A stretch of DNA of 64,000 nucleotides from Tropicibacter oceani (GTDB lineage Bacteria; Pseudomonadota; Alphaproteobacteria; Rhodobacterales; Rhodobacteraceae), in the NCBI RefSeq assembly GCF_029958925.1, contig NZ_CP124616.1:806001-870000 (forward strand), read 5' to 3'. Shown piece by piece: positions 53,309-60,663 of the stretch. Numbering within the stretch: the stretch's first letter is position 1; each line of letters begins with the position of its first letter. The notes under the pieces are model-generated. The model saw nothing but the letters and a program-made list of their open reading frames with translations. It had not been told where the DNA came from and did not search any database. The position numbers were made by a program, and so were the translations under genes.

Positions 53309-54450
53309 GCCCTACCGCAAACTGGTCTTACCCGACCGCGATCAAATTCGGCGCTGGCCGGATTGCCGAACTGCCCGGCGCCTGCGCGCAGGCGGGGATC
53401 ACGCGGCCCCTGCTGGTCACCGACAAGGGGCTGGCCGATCTGCCGATCACCCAGCAGGCGCTGGATATTCTTGAGACAGCGGGCCTTGGCCGCGCGCTGT
53501 TTGCGCAGGTTGATCCCAACCCGAATGAAAAGAACCTTGCCGCCGGGGTTGCGGCCTATCTGGATGGCGGTCACGACGGGGTGATCGCCTTTGGCGGCGG
53601 GTCGGGGCTGGATCTGGGCAAGATGGTCGCCTTCATGGCGGGGCAGACGCGCCCGATCTGGGATTTCGAAGATATCGGCGATTGGTGGACGCGGGCGGAT
53701 GCGGATGCGATTGCCCCCATCGTGGCGGTGCCGACCACCGCTGGCACCGGGTCCGAGGTGGGGCGCGCCAGCGTCATCACCAATTCCGAAACCCATGTGA
53801 AAAAGATCATCTTTCACCCCAAGGTGCTGCCCTCGGTCGTGATCTGCGATCCGGAACTGACCGTCGGGATGCCCAAGTTCATCACCGCGGGCACCGGGCT
53901 TGATGCCTTTGCCCATTGCGTCGAGGCGTTCAGCAGCCCGTTTTATCACCCGATGAGCCAGGGCATCGCGCTGGAGGGCATGCGGCTGGTGGTGGAATAC
54001 CTGCCGCGCGCCTATGCGGATGGCACAGACATTGAGGCGCGCGCCCAGATGATGAGCGCGGCGGCGATGGGGGCGACGGCCTTTCAAAAAGGGCTGGGGG
54101 CGATCCACGCGCTGTCTCATCCGATTGGCGCGGTTTTCAACACCCACCACGGCACAACGAATGCCGTTTGCATGCCGGCTGTGCTAGAGTTGAACGCGCC
54201 GATGATTGCGGACCGCTTTGACCGGGCGGCCAGCTATATCGGTGTGCAGGGCGGGTTTGACGGGTTCCGCGCCTTTGTGCAGGAATTCAACGACAGCTTT
54301 GGCATTCCGCGCAAGCTGTCCGAAATGGGGGCCACCGCCGACCGGATCGACGAATTGGTGCCGATGGCGCTGGCCGATCCGTCCTGCGGTGGAAATCCGG
54401 TCGAACTGACGGCCCAGAATGTTCGGGCGCTGTTTCAGGCGGTCATCTGA
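53305..54450 (+). CDS. Iron-containing alcohol dehydrogenase (381 aa)
   Basis: Fe-ADH family (PF00465). NAD-binding GGGSGLDLGK is near 97 and GTGSEVGRASVI near 149. The metal-site motifs are TGLDAFAHCVEAF (near 196) and HALSHPIGAVFNTHHGTTN (near 267-285), with three His and an Asp ligand. It interconverts an alcohol and aldehyde, so it can supply the aldehyde for the enzyme before it. The ATG at 53305 overlaps the upstream stop by 4 nt. Confidence 0.93.
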   Translation: MSPTANWSYPTAIKFGAGRIAELPGACAQAGITRPLLVTDKGLADLPITQQALDILETAGLGRALFAQVDPNPNEKNLAAGVAAYLDGGHDGVIAFGGGSGLDLGKMVAFMAGQTRPIWDFEDIGDWWTRADADAIAPIVAVPTTAGTGSEVGRASVITNSETHVKKIIFHPKVLPSVVICDPELTVGMPKFITAGTGLDAFAHCVEAFSSPFYHPMSQGIALEGMRLVVEYLPRAYADGTDIEARAQMMSAAAMGATAFQKGLGAIHALSHPIGAVFNTHHGTTNAVCMPAVLELNAPMIADRFDRAASYIGVQGGFDGFRAFVQEFNDSFGIPRKLSEMGATADRIDELVPMALADPSCGGNPVELTAQNVRALFQAVI

Positions 54451-54532
54451 CTGTCGTGAAACTGTGATCCGGGAAACCTAAAGACGCAGGGCAACTGCGC
54501 ATTTTGCCAACAACCAACCAATGGGAGTTACC

Positions 54533-55594
54533 ATGAAAACGCATCTTCTTATGACTACGACGGCCCTTGCCATGACGCTGGGCGCTGCGGCGCAGGCCGA
54601 TACGCTGCGCCTGCTGACATGGGGCGGTTATGCCCCCGACGACGTTGTCGCGATGTTCGAGGAACAGACCGGCCACACCGTCGAAGTGACCAAATCCAAC
54701 AACGAGGAAATGATCGCCAAGCTGCGCGCCACCGGTGGCGGCGGTTTTGACCTTGCCCAGCCCAGCCAGGACCGCATCGCTGGCCCGCAGATGGAATTCG
54801 GCATCTACAAGCCGATGGACCTGACAAAGATCAACGCCGATCTGTTCATCCCCTCGATGCTTGAGGCGACCAAGGGCAACACCACCGTTGACGGCGCGGT
54901 CTATGGCGTCCCGCACGTCTGGGGCACCTCGGGTCTGGTGCTGAACACCGCGCAGGCCGGGATGGTCAAGGATTACACCGACCTGTGTTCCGCTGACGTG
55001 GCGGGCAAGGTGTCCTACCGTCTGAAGCGCCCGACGCTGATCGGTTTTGCCTTTGCCATGGGCGAAGACCCCTTTGCCGCCTACAACGATCAGGCCAAGT
55101 ACGAAGAGATCATGGGCAAGGTCGAAGAGGCGCTGATCGCCTGCAAGGCCAACGTCAAGACCTACTGGGATGGCGGCGATGAACTGATGGGCCTTGTGCG
55201 GTCGGGCGAGGTCGTTGCCTCGATGGCTTGGGACACCGGCGGTTGGAAGCTGAACGCCGACAACCCGGACGTGACCTTTGTCGCGCCTGCTTCGGGGGCG
55301 CTCGGCTGGGTCGACACCTTTGCCCTGCCCGCCAAGGGCAAGGCCGACGATGTCGCCTATGAGTGGATCAACTTTGTGATGCAGCCGGAAATCGCCGCCA
55401 AGATTACCGAAGCGGCAGGCAACTTCACTGCCTCCAAGGGTGCGGATGAATTCGCCTCGGCCGAGTTGAAGGCACAGTATCAGGCCAGCTTTCCGCCCGA
55501 AGCGATCGACAACATCAAGTGGTATCCGCCGGTTCCCGCGGGCCTCGAGGTGATCGAAGGCGGCGTGCTGGACCGCGTCAAAGCCGCCAACTGA
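54533..55594 (+). CDS. Extracellular binding protein, spermidine/putrescine-type (353 aa)
   Basis: PotD/PotF-like periplasmic protein. Signal peptide 1-22 (LMTTTALAMTLGAAAQA). LRLLTWGGYAPDDVVAMFEE begins the mature domain and GVPHVWGTSGLVLNT (near 123) and VASMAWDTGGW (near 227) are typical. Start 54533 follows GGGAG by 5 nt. Belongs to the ABC importer encoded next. A strong hairpin follows. Confidence 0.92.
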   Translation: MKTHLLMTTTALAMTLGAAAQADTLRLLTWGGYAPDDVVAMFEEQTGHTVEVTKSNNEEMIAKLRATGGGGFDLAQPSQDRIAGPQMEFGIYKPMDLTKINADLFIPSMLEATKGNTTVDGAVYGVPHVWGTSGLVLNTAQAGMVKDYTDLCSADVAGKVSYRLKRPTLIGFAFAMGEDPFAAYNDQAKYEEIMGKVEEALIACKANVKTYWDGGDELMGLVRSGEVVASMAWDTGGWKLNADNPDVTFVAPASGALGWVDTFALPAKGKADDVAYEWINFVMQPEIAAKITEAAGNFTASKGADEFASAELKAQYQASFPPEAIDNIKWYPPVPAGLEVIEGGVLDRVKAAN

Positions 55595-55604
55595 TTTGAA
55601 ACCC

Positions 55605-55630
55605 TGGCGCCCCCGATGGTGGGGGCGCCA
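55605..55630 (+). terminator. Intercistronic stem-loop after the polyamine-binding-protein gene
   Basis: TGGCGCCCCC-GATGGT-GGGGGCGCCA, a perfect 10-bp stem placed 10 nt after the stop. No U-run, next gene 18 nt on. The position matches mRNA-stabilising loops after binding-protein genes in other transporters. Confidence 0.6.
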
Positions 55631-55648
55631 CCCCTGAACGGACCCGAT

Positions 55649-56740
55649 ATGACCAACGATCTTGAATGCCGCGACCTGACGAAACGCTTTGGCGATACCA
55701 TCGCCGTGGACAAGGTGAATTTCGAGGTGCCGCAGGGGTCGTTCTTTTCCATCCTGGGGCCTTCGGGCTGTGGCAAAACGACGATCATGCGCATGATCGC
55801 CGGTTTCCTTCAGCCAACCTCGGGCGACATTCTGATCCGGGATCGCTCGGTTCTGGATGTGCCGCCGAACAAACGTCCGGTGAACATGGTGTTCCAGCAT
55901 CTGGCGCTGTTCCCGATGATGAACATCGCCGAAAACATCGGATATGGGCTGCGCCGCCGCGGGATGGCAAAGGCCGAGATCGCCCGCAAGGTCGACGAGG
56001 CGCTGGACAAGATCGGCCTGCCGGGGATCGGCAACCGCAAGGTCGATGAACTGTCAGGCGGTCAGAAACAGCGCGTCGCCATCGCCCGCTGCATGGTTTT
56101 GGAGCCCGAGGTGTTGTTGCTGGACGAACCGCTTGGCGCGCTGGATCTGAAACTGCGCGAGCGGATGAAGGTCGAGCTGAAGGCGCTGCAAGCGGCCTTT
56201 GACACCACCTTTGTCTACATCACCCACGACCAGTCCGAAGCCTTGGTCATGTCCGACAATATCGCCGTGATGAACAAGGGCCGGTTCGAACAGATGGGCA
56301 GCGCGCGCGATCTGTATTACCGCCCCGCGACGGCTTTTGTCGCGGGCTTTGTCGGTGAAACCAACCGTTGGTCCGGCGTGGTTGAACGGGTTGAGGGCAA
56401 CGTGATGCAGATACAGACCGACAGTGGGTTGTCGATGCGCGCCGCGGCCCATGACCGGCCGCTGAAAGTGGGCGACAAAGCGCAGGTCTTTGTCCGCCCC
56501 GAGGCGATCCGCATCAGCCGCAAGGCGGAGGATCTCCAGCACTTTGACAACCGCCTGTCTGGCCAGGTCACCAGCCTTTTGTTCAACGGTGCCGCCAGCC
56601 GGATCATCGTCGCTGCAGGCCCCGAAGAGATCGAGGTCAACCTGCCGCAATCGGGCGAATACGCCGACATCCGGCGCGGCGACGCTCTGCACATCGGCTG
56701 GGCGGGCGATCAGGGCAACTGTTTCGCCGGGGGTGTGTGA
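55649..56740 (+). CDS. ABC transporter ATP-binding protein, PotA-like (363 aa)
   Basis: Walker A GPSGCGKTT (about 37-45), Q-loop VFQHLALFP (about 80), signature LSGGQKQRVAIAR (about 134) and Walker B VLLLDEPLGALD (about 155-166). The C-terminal TOBE-type domain (about 270-360) is typical of polyamine and other PotA/UgpC importers. The Q-loop is normal. MTNDLECRDLTKRFG at 55649 is the natural start. The stop overlaps the permease start (TGATG). Confidence 0.95.
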   Translation: MTNDLECRDLTKRFGDTIAVDKVNFEVPQGSFFSILGPSGCGKTTIMRMIAGFLQPTSGDILIRDRSVLDVPPNKRPVNMVFQHLALFPMMNIAENIGYGLRRRGMAKAEIARKVDEALDKIGLPGIGNRKVDELSGGQKQRVAIARCMVLEPEVLLLDEPLGALDLKLRERMKVELKALQAAFDTTFVYITHDQSEALVMSDNIAVMNKGRFEQMGSARDLYYRPATAFVAGFVGETNRWSGVVERVEGNVMQIQTDSGLSMRAAAHDRPLKVGDKAQVFVRPEAIRISRKAEDLQHFDNRLSGQVTSLLFNGAASRIIVAAGPEEIEVNLPQSGEYADIRRGDALHIGWAGDQGNCFAGGV

Positions 56741-57597
56741 TGCAAAGCGGTGCGCGCCTTGGGCTGATCCTGCTGCTGATGCCGATCCTGTTGTGGCTCA
56801 GCCTGCTCATCCTGATCCCGCATATCGACATGTTCCTTGTCTCGCTGCGCGAACGTGTCGGCGTGGGGCAATACGAAACCTCATTCGCCAACTACCTGAC
56901 CTTTTTCCAGGAACCGCTGTACCTGTGGACCTTCCTGCGCACCGCCACCATGTCGATCACGGCGACGATCATCACCCTGATCATCGCCTTTCCGGTCAGC
57001 TACTACATCGCCAAGATCGCACGGGGGCGCACAAGGTCCGCCCTGTTCCTGCTGTGCCTTGTGCCCTTCTGGGTGTCGGAACTGGTGCGCACCTTTGGCT
57101 GGATGATCCTGCTGCGCGAAACCGGGATCATCTCGAACCTTTTGCAATGGGCCGGGTTGGTCAGCGGTCCGGTGGAAATGCTGTACAACGACGCGGCGAT
57201 CATGGTCGGGCTTGTCTATACCTCGATGCTGTTCATGGTGGTGCCGCTGGTGACAACGCTTGAAAGCCTGCCGGACGAGGTGATCGAGGCTGGTTATGAT
57301 CTGGGCGGCAGCACCCTGAGCGTGATGCGCGAAATCGTCATCCCTCACGCCGCGCCGGGCATCGTGTCGGGCAGCATCGTCGTCTTCATGCTCAGCCTTG
57401 GCAACTACCTGACTCCGACCATGCTGGGCGGCAAGGACAGCCTGTGGTTCACCGAACTGATCTATTCCCAGTTCATCGTCCGATTCAACTGGGAGCTGGG
57501 TGCGGCCTTTGGCTTCATGCTGCTGTTGCTGTCGTCGCTGATCGTCTGGGGGATGCTGCGGCTGACCGGGCAGACGCTTGAACGGACGATGGGATAA
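56740..57597 (+). CDS. ABC transporter permease, PotB/PotH-like
   Basis: Six helices. The EAA loop has EVIEAGYDLGGSTLSVMREIV (near residue 185). Hydrophobic N-terminus LGLILLLMPILLWLSLLILI. Forms the channel with the next permease. A GTG 3 nt upstream (56737) is an equally placed start. Confidence 0.93.
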   Translation: MQSGARLGLILLLMPILLWLSLLILIPHIDMFLVSLRERVGVGQYETSFANYLTFFQEPLYLWTFLRTATMSITATIITLIIAFPVSYYIAKIARGRTRSALFLLCLVPFWVSELVRTFGWMILLRETGIISNLLQWAGLVSGPVEMLYNDAAIMVGLVYTSMLFMVVPLVTTLESLPDEVIEAGYDLGGSTLSVMREIVIPHAAPGIVSGSIVVFMLSLGNYLTPTMLGGKDSLWFTELIYSQFIVRFNWELGAAFGFMLLLLSSLIVWGMLRLTGQTLERTMG

Positions 57598-57601
57598 CGC
57601 C

Positions 57602-58453
57602 ATGATCCCGTCGATCCCCCAGCCAAAGGCGCTACAAGCTGCCTATACCGCCTATGTGGTGGTCTTCTTCATCTTCCTCGCGCTGCCGCTGGTCGTGGTG
57701 GCGGCCTTCGCCTTCAACGACAGCCAGTTCCCGTCCCTGCCGTGGGAAGGGTTCACCTGGGGCTGGTTCTTCGGCGACACCCGCCCGATGATCGGCGCCT
57801 TTCACGAACGCGGCATCCTGCGGGCCATCGGAACATCGGCCTTCGTCGCCGTGGGCGTGTCGGCGCTTTCCGTGGCGGTGGGCCTGTCCAACGCCTTCCT
57901 GTTCAACCGCTACAGGTTCCGGGGGCAGGGGGTGCTGTACATCTTCATGCTGCTGCCGCTGGTGGTGCCGGGGATCGTGCTGGGCATCTCGATCCTGGTG
58001 TTTTCCAGCCGCGTCGCGAACATCGCCTGGGACATGTCGCAATGGGACATCGAGGCGCTGCGCCCCGGCCTGACCCTTGTCATCCTCGGTCAATTCTCCT
58101 TCATCGCCACGATTGCCACTTTGGTCATCGGCGCCCGCCTGCAAAAATTCGACCGAACCCTGGAAGAGGCCGCGATGAACCTCGGCGCGGGCCGCCTGAC
58201 GGCGGTGCGCACCGTCACCCTGCCTTACCTCGCCCCGGCCCTGATCGGGGCCTTCGTGGTCGCCTTCCTGATGAGCTTCGAGAACTTCAACACGACCCTG
58301 ATGCTGGTCGGCTCTGACGCGCCCTTGACCATCGCCATGTTCGACCGCCTGAAAGAAGGCTCGACACCGCTGCTGAACGCCGTGTCCCTGCTGCTGATGC
58401 TGGGGTCGTCCTTGCTGGCGCTGGTGATGATCGCCTTTCAGCGCAAAGGCTGA
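57602..58453 (+). CDS. ABC transporter permease, PotC/PotI-like
   Basis: Six helices with the EAA segment LEEAAMNLGAGRLTAVRTVT (near residue 188). MIPSIPQPKALQAAYTAY at 57602 lies 4 nt after the upstream stop and is preferred over an in-frame ATG at 57578 inside the previous gene. Last gene of the plus-strand run; a repeat copy and the convergent lyase gene follow. Confidence 0.93.
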   Translation: MIPSIPQPKALQAAYTAYVVVFFIFLALPLVVVAAFAFNDSQFPSLPWEGFTWGWFFGDTRPMIGAFHERGILRAIGTSAFVAVGVSALSVAVGLSNAFLFNRYRFRGQGVLYIFMLLPLVVPGIVLGISILVFSSRVANIAWDMSQWDIEALRPGLTLVILGQFSFIATIATLVIGARLQKFDRTLEEAAMNLGAGRLTAVRTVTLPYLAPALIGAFVVAFLMSFENFNTTLMLVGSDAPLTIAMFDRLKEGSTPLLNAVSLLLMLGSSLLALVMIAFQRKG

Positions 58454-58470
58454 TCACGAAACCATCGCCC

Positions 58471-58523
58471 CGGGTTTCTTTGTGCCAAAAATATCCTGGG
58501 GGTCCGGGGGCAAAGCCCCCGGC
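58471..58523 (-). repeat. Dispersed palindromic repeat, minus orientation
   Basis: On the minus strand CCGGGGGCTTTGCCCCCGG precedes CCCCCAGGATATTTTTGGC and ACAAAGAAA, the same architecture as the copies at 7901 and 51861 but more diverged. It lies between convergent genes, so it may act as a bidirectional terminator. Confidence 0.6.
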
Positions 58524-58555
58524 CGGTCGGATCGCACAAGCGATCCGAAACACCG

Positions 58556-59362
58556 TCAATCCTCGATCGGGTTCTCGCCAGTGTAGGTCCAGCGATAGGC
58601 CGGCGGGGTCGGGCCCTTGTTGCGCCCGCCCTGCTGCATCTGCTCCCATGCGTGGGCCATCGCGCCGACGGATCGCGACAGGCAGAACAACCCGCGCGCC
58701 AATGGCCCGGAAAAGCCCAGTTCCGCATAGATCACCGCCGTCGCCCCGTCGATGTTCATTGGCACCGGCTTGCCTTTGCGGGCGTTCAGACAGTGCTGCA
58801 TCGCCCGCCCGATATGGGCAAAGCGCCCTGACACGGTGCCCGCCTGTGCCGCCTCGTCGACCAGCCCCAACAACCGCGGCGCGCGCGGATCTTCGGGCTT
58901 GTGAAAGCGGTGGCCAAAGCCGGGGATGAATTTTGACCTATCCGCCTGCCACCGGTCGATCATCGTTGCCGTCGCTTCGTCCAACGGTTGACCCGCCTGC
59001 TCGGCCTCGTCGATCCAGCCGAACAGCTCGACCGCCTGTTCGCCCGCGCCGCCGTGCACATCGTCCAGCATGTTCACCGCATTGGCCATCGCCCCGTTGA
59101 GCCCCAGCCCACAAGTCACCGCCATCCGCGCCGCCGCAATCGAGGGCGCCTGCGGGCCGTGATCGACCGCCGCTACAAGGGCGCATTCCAGCAGCCGCGC
59201 CTGATCGTCCGACGGCAAATCCCCGCGCGTCATCAGCCAGACCATCTGCGGGAAGGTCACATTGCCGATCAGGTCCTGTATCGGGTGTCCGCGCATGCGG
59301 ATCTGCCCGGGGGCCATGTCGATGATCGAGGTGCTCCACCAGTCCGAGACATCGTTGCTCAT
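58556..59362 (-). CDS. Citryl-CoA lyase-type citrate synthase homologue (268 aa)
   Basis: A short citrate-synthase-fold protein without the N-terminal part of true citrate synthases (usually about 430 residues). FIPGFGHRFHKPEDPRA near 145-161 carries the catalytic His region; NAVNMLDDVHGGAGEQAVEL near 97 and NIDGATAVIYAELGF are conserved. Such proteins match the C-terminal domain of ATP-citrate lyase and stand-alone citryl-CoA lyases, which split citryl-CoA to acetyl-CoA plus oxaloacetate. It overlaps the CoA-transferase gene by 4 nt, which would supply the CoA thioester. Confidence 0.8.
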   Translation of the reverse strand: MSNDVSDWWSTSIIDMAPGQIRMRGHPIQDLIGNVTFPQMVWLMTRGDLPSDDQARLLECALVAAVDHGPQAPSIAAARMAVTCGLGLNGAMANAVNMLDDVHGGAGEQAVELFGWIDEAEQAGQPLDEATATMIDRWQADRSKFIPGFGHRFHKPEDPRAPRLLGLVDEAAQAGTVSGRFAHIGRAMQHCLNARKGKPVPMNIDGATAVIYAELGFSGPLARGLFCLSRSVGAMAHAWEQMQQGGRNKGPTPPAYRWTYTGENPIED

Positions 59363-60552
59363 ATCGCGCCGCTTTCTTTCAGGGTTTTCACGTCGTCCGG
59401 TGACAGGCCCAGCTCGGCCCAGACGGTATCGTTGTGTTGCCCCAGCATCGGGGGTGGATCGTCCACCGTCGGGGCCGCGCCGTCCAGCTTGATCCCCGTG
59501 GTCGCGACCTGGATATCACGCCCGACGCCGGGGACGTTTTCGTATCGCTTCAGGAAACCACGGTCGGCCACCTGCGGCATCTCCAGCACCTCGGGCACGG
59601 TCAGGACGGCGCCGGCTGGCACGCCGATGCGGTTCAACTCTTGGGCCCAGTCGCGGGCAGGGCGGGTGCGCAGAACCTCCTCCAACTCGGCCTTCAGGGC
59701 GAGGCGGTTGGCCTTGCGGTCCTCGCGCGTGACATATTCGGCGCGCTCGCGCAGGGCCGCCAGCCCAAGGTGGTCGGTCAGCAGCACCCATTGTTCATCC
59801 TTGTTGGCGGCGATGTTGATCAGCCCGCCCTGCGCCTGAAAGGTCCCCGAGGGCGCCGAGGTCGGGTTTTCGTTGCCGTTGGCGCTGGGCGCAATGCCTG
59901 CGATCAGGTGGTTGGACACGACCCAGCCCATGGTTGCCAGCACCGATTCCAGCATGGACACATCCAGGAATGCTCCGCGTGGCCGGGCGTTCAGGGCGGA
60001 TGCGATGGCAAAGGCCGCCGTCATTCCGCCCACGGTATCGGCAATGGGATAGCCGACGCGCAAGGGCGTGCTGTCTGCATCCCCGGTGATCGACATGACC
60101 CCGGCAGCGCCCTGGATGATCTGGTCATAGGCGGGGCGGTGGACCCAGGGACCATCCTGCCCAAAGCCTGAAATCGCGCAGTAGATCAGCGTTGGATTGA
60201 CCTCTTTCAACTGGTCGTAGGACAGGCCCAGCCGCGCCATCACACCGGGGCGGAAGTTTTCGACCAGCACGTCGGCGGTTTTCACCAGCTTCAGGAACAG
60301 CGCTTTGCCGTCGGGGTGTTTCAGGTTCACCGTGACCGACTTTTTCCCGGCATTCTGCGCCAGGAAAGACACGCCCATGTCCTTGGCGCTCAGCTCGGGA
60401 TCGGCGCCCAACTGCCGCGCCAGATCGCCCCGGCCGGGGGTTTCGACCTTGATTACCTCGGCGCCCATATGGGCCAGGTGATGACAGCAAAAGGGGCCGG
60501 CCAGCACATTGGTCAGATCCAGCACGCGGATATCGGCAAGCGGCTTGTTCAT
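59359..60552 (-). CDS. CaiB/BaiF (family III) CoA-transferase (397 aa)
   Basis: Residues IRVLDLTNVLAGPFCCHHLA near the N-terminus and NFRPGVMARLGLSYDQL (near 98) are typical. The catalytic Asp is expected in HRPAYDQIIQGAAG (near 141). It moves CoA between carboxylic acids. The substrate is unknown, but co-translation with the citryl-CoA lyase-type protein points to a tricarboxylic or hydroxy acid. Confidence 0.93.
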   Translation of the reverse strand: MNKPLADIRVLDLTNVLAGPFCCHHLAHMGAEVIKVETPGRGDLARQLGADPELSAKDMGVSFLAQNAGKKSVTVNLKHPDGKALFLKLVKTADVLVENFRPGVMARLGLSYDQLKEVNPTLIYCAISGFGQDGPWVHRPAYDQIIQGAAGVMSITGDADSTPLRVGYPIADTVGGMTAAFAIASALNARPRGAFLDVSMLESVLATMGWVVSNHLIAGIAPSANGNENPTSAPSGTFQAQGGLINIAANKDEQWVLLTDHLGLAALRERAEYVTREDRKANRLALKAELEEVLRTRPARDWAQELNRIGVPAGAVLTVPEVLEMPQVADRGFLKRYENVPGVGRDIQVATTGIKLDGAAPTVDDPPPMLGQHNDTVWAELGLSPDDVKTLKESGAI

Positions 60553-60638
60553 GGTGGGACATTCCGGACCGTGTTCAGACAGCCCTTGGATAGCACCGCC
60601 ATGCCCGCGCCGGTAGCGCCGATTGTCAGGGCCAATTG

Positions 60639-60659
60639 GCCGGGGCGCAATGCCCCGGC
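60639..60659. terminator. Hairpin after the RND pump gene
   Basis: GCCGGGGC-GCAAT-GCCCCGGC, 8-bp perfect stem 5 nt after the RND stop on the minus strand. No U-run. It separates the pump from the CoA-transferase/lyase pair. Confidence 0.5.
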
Positions 60660-60663
60660 GCGC

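Noticed and set aside
54485-54505. CGCAG..CTGCG hairpin with TTTT before the polyamine-binding-protein gene
   Set aside because: Five base pairs only; it could be a weak attenuator but is not distinguishable from chance.
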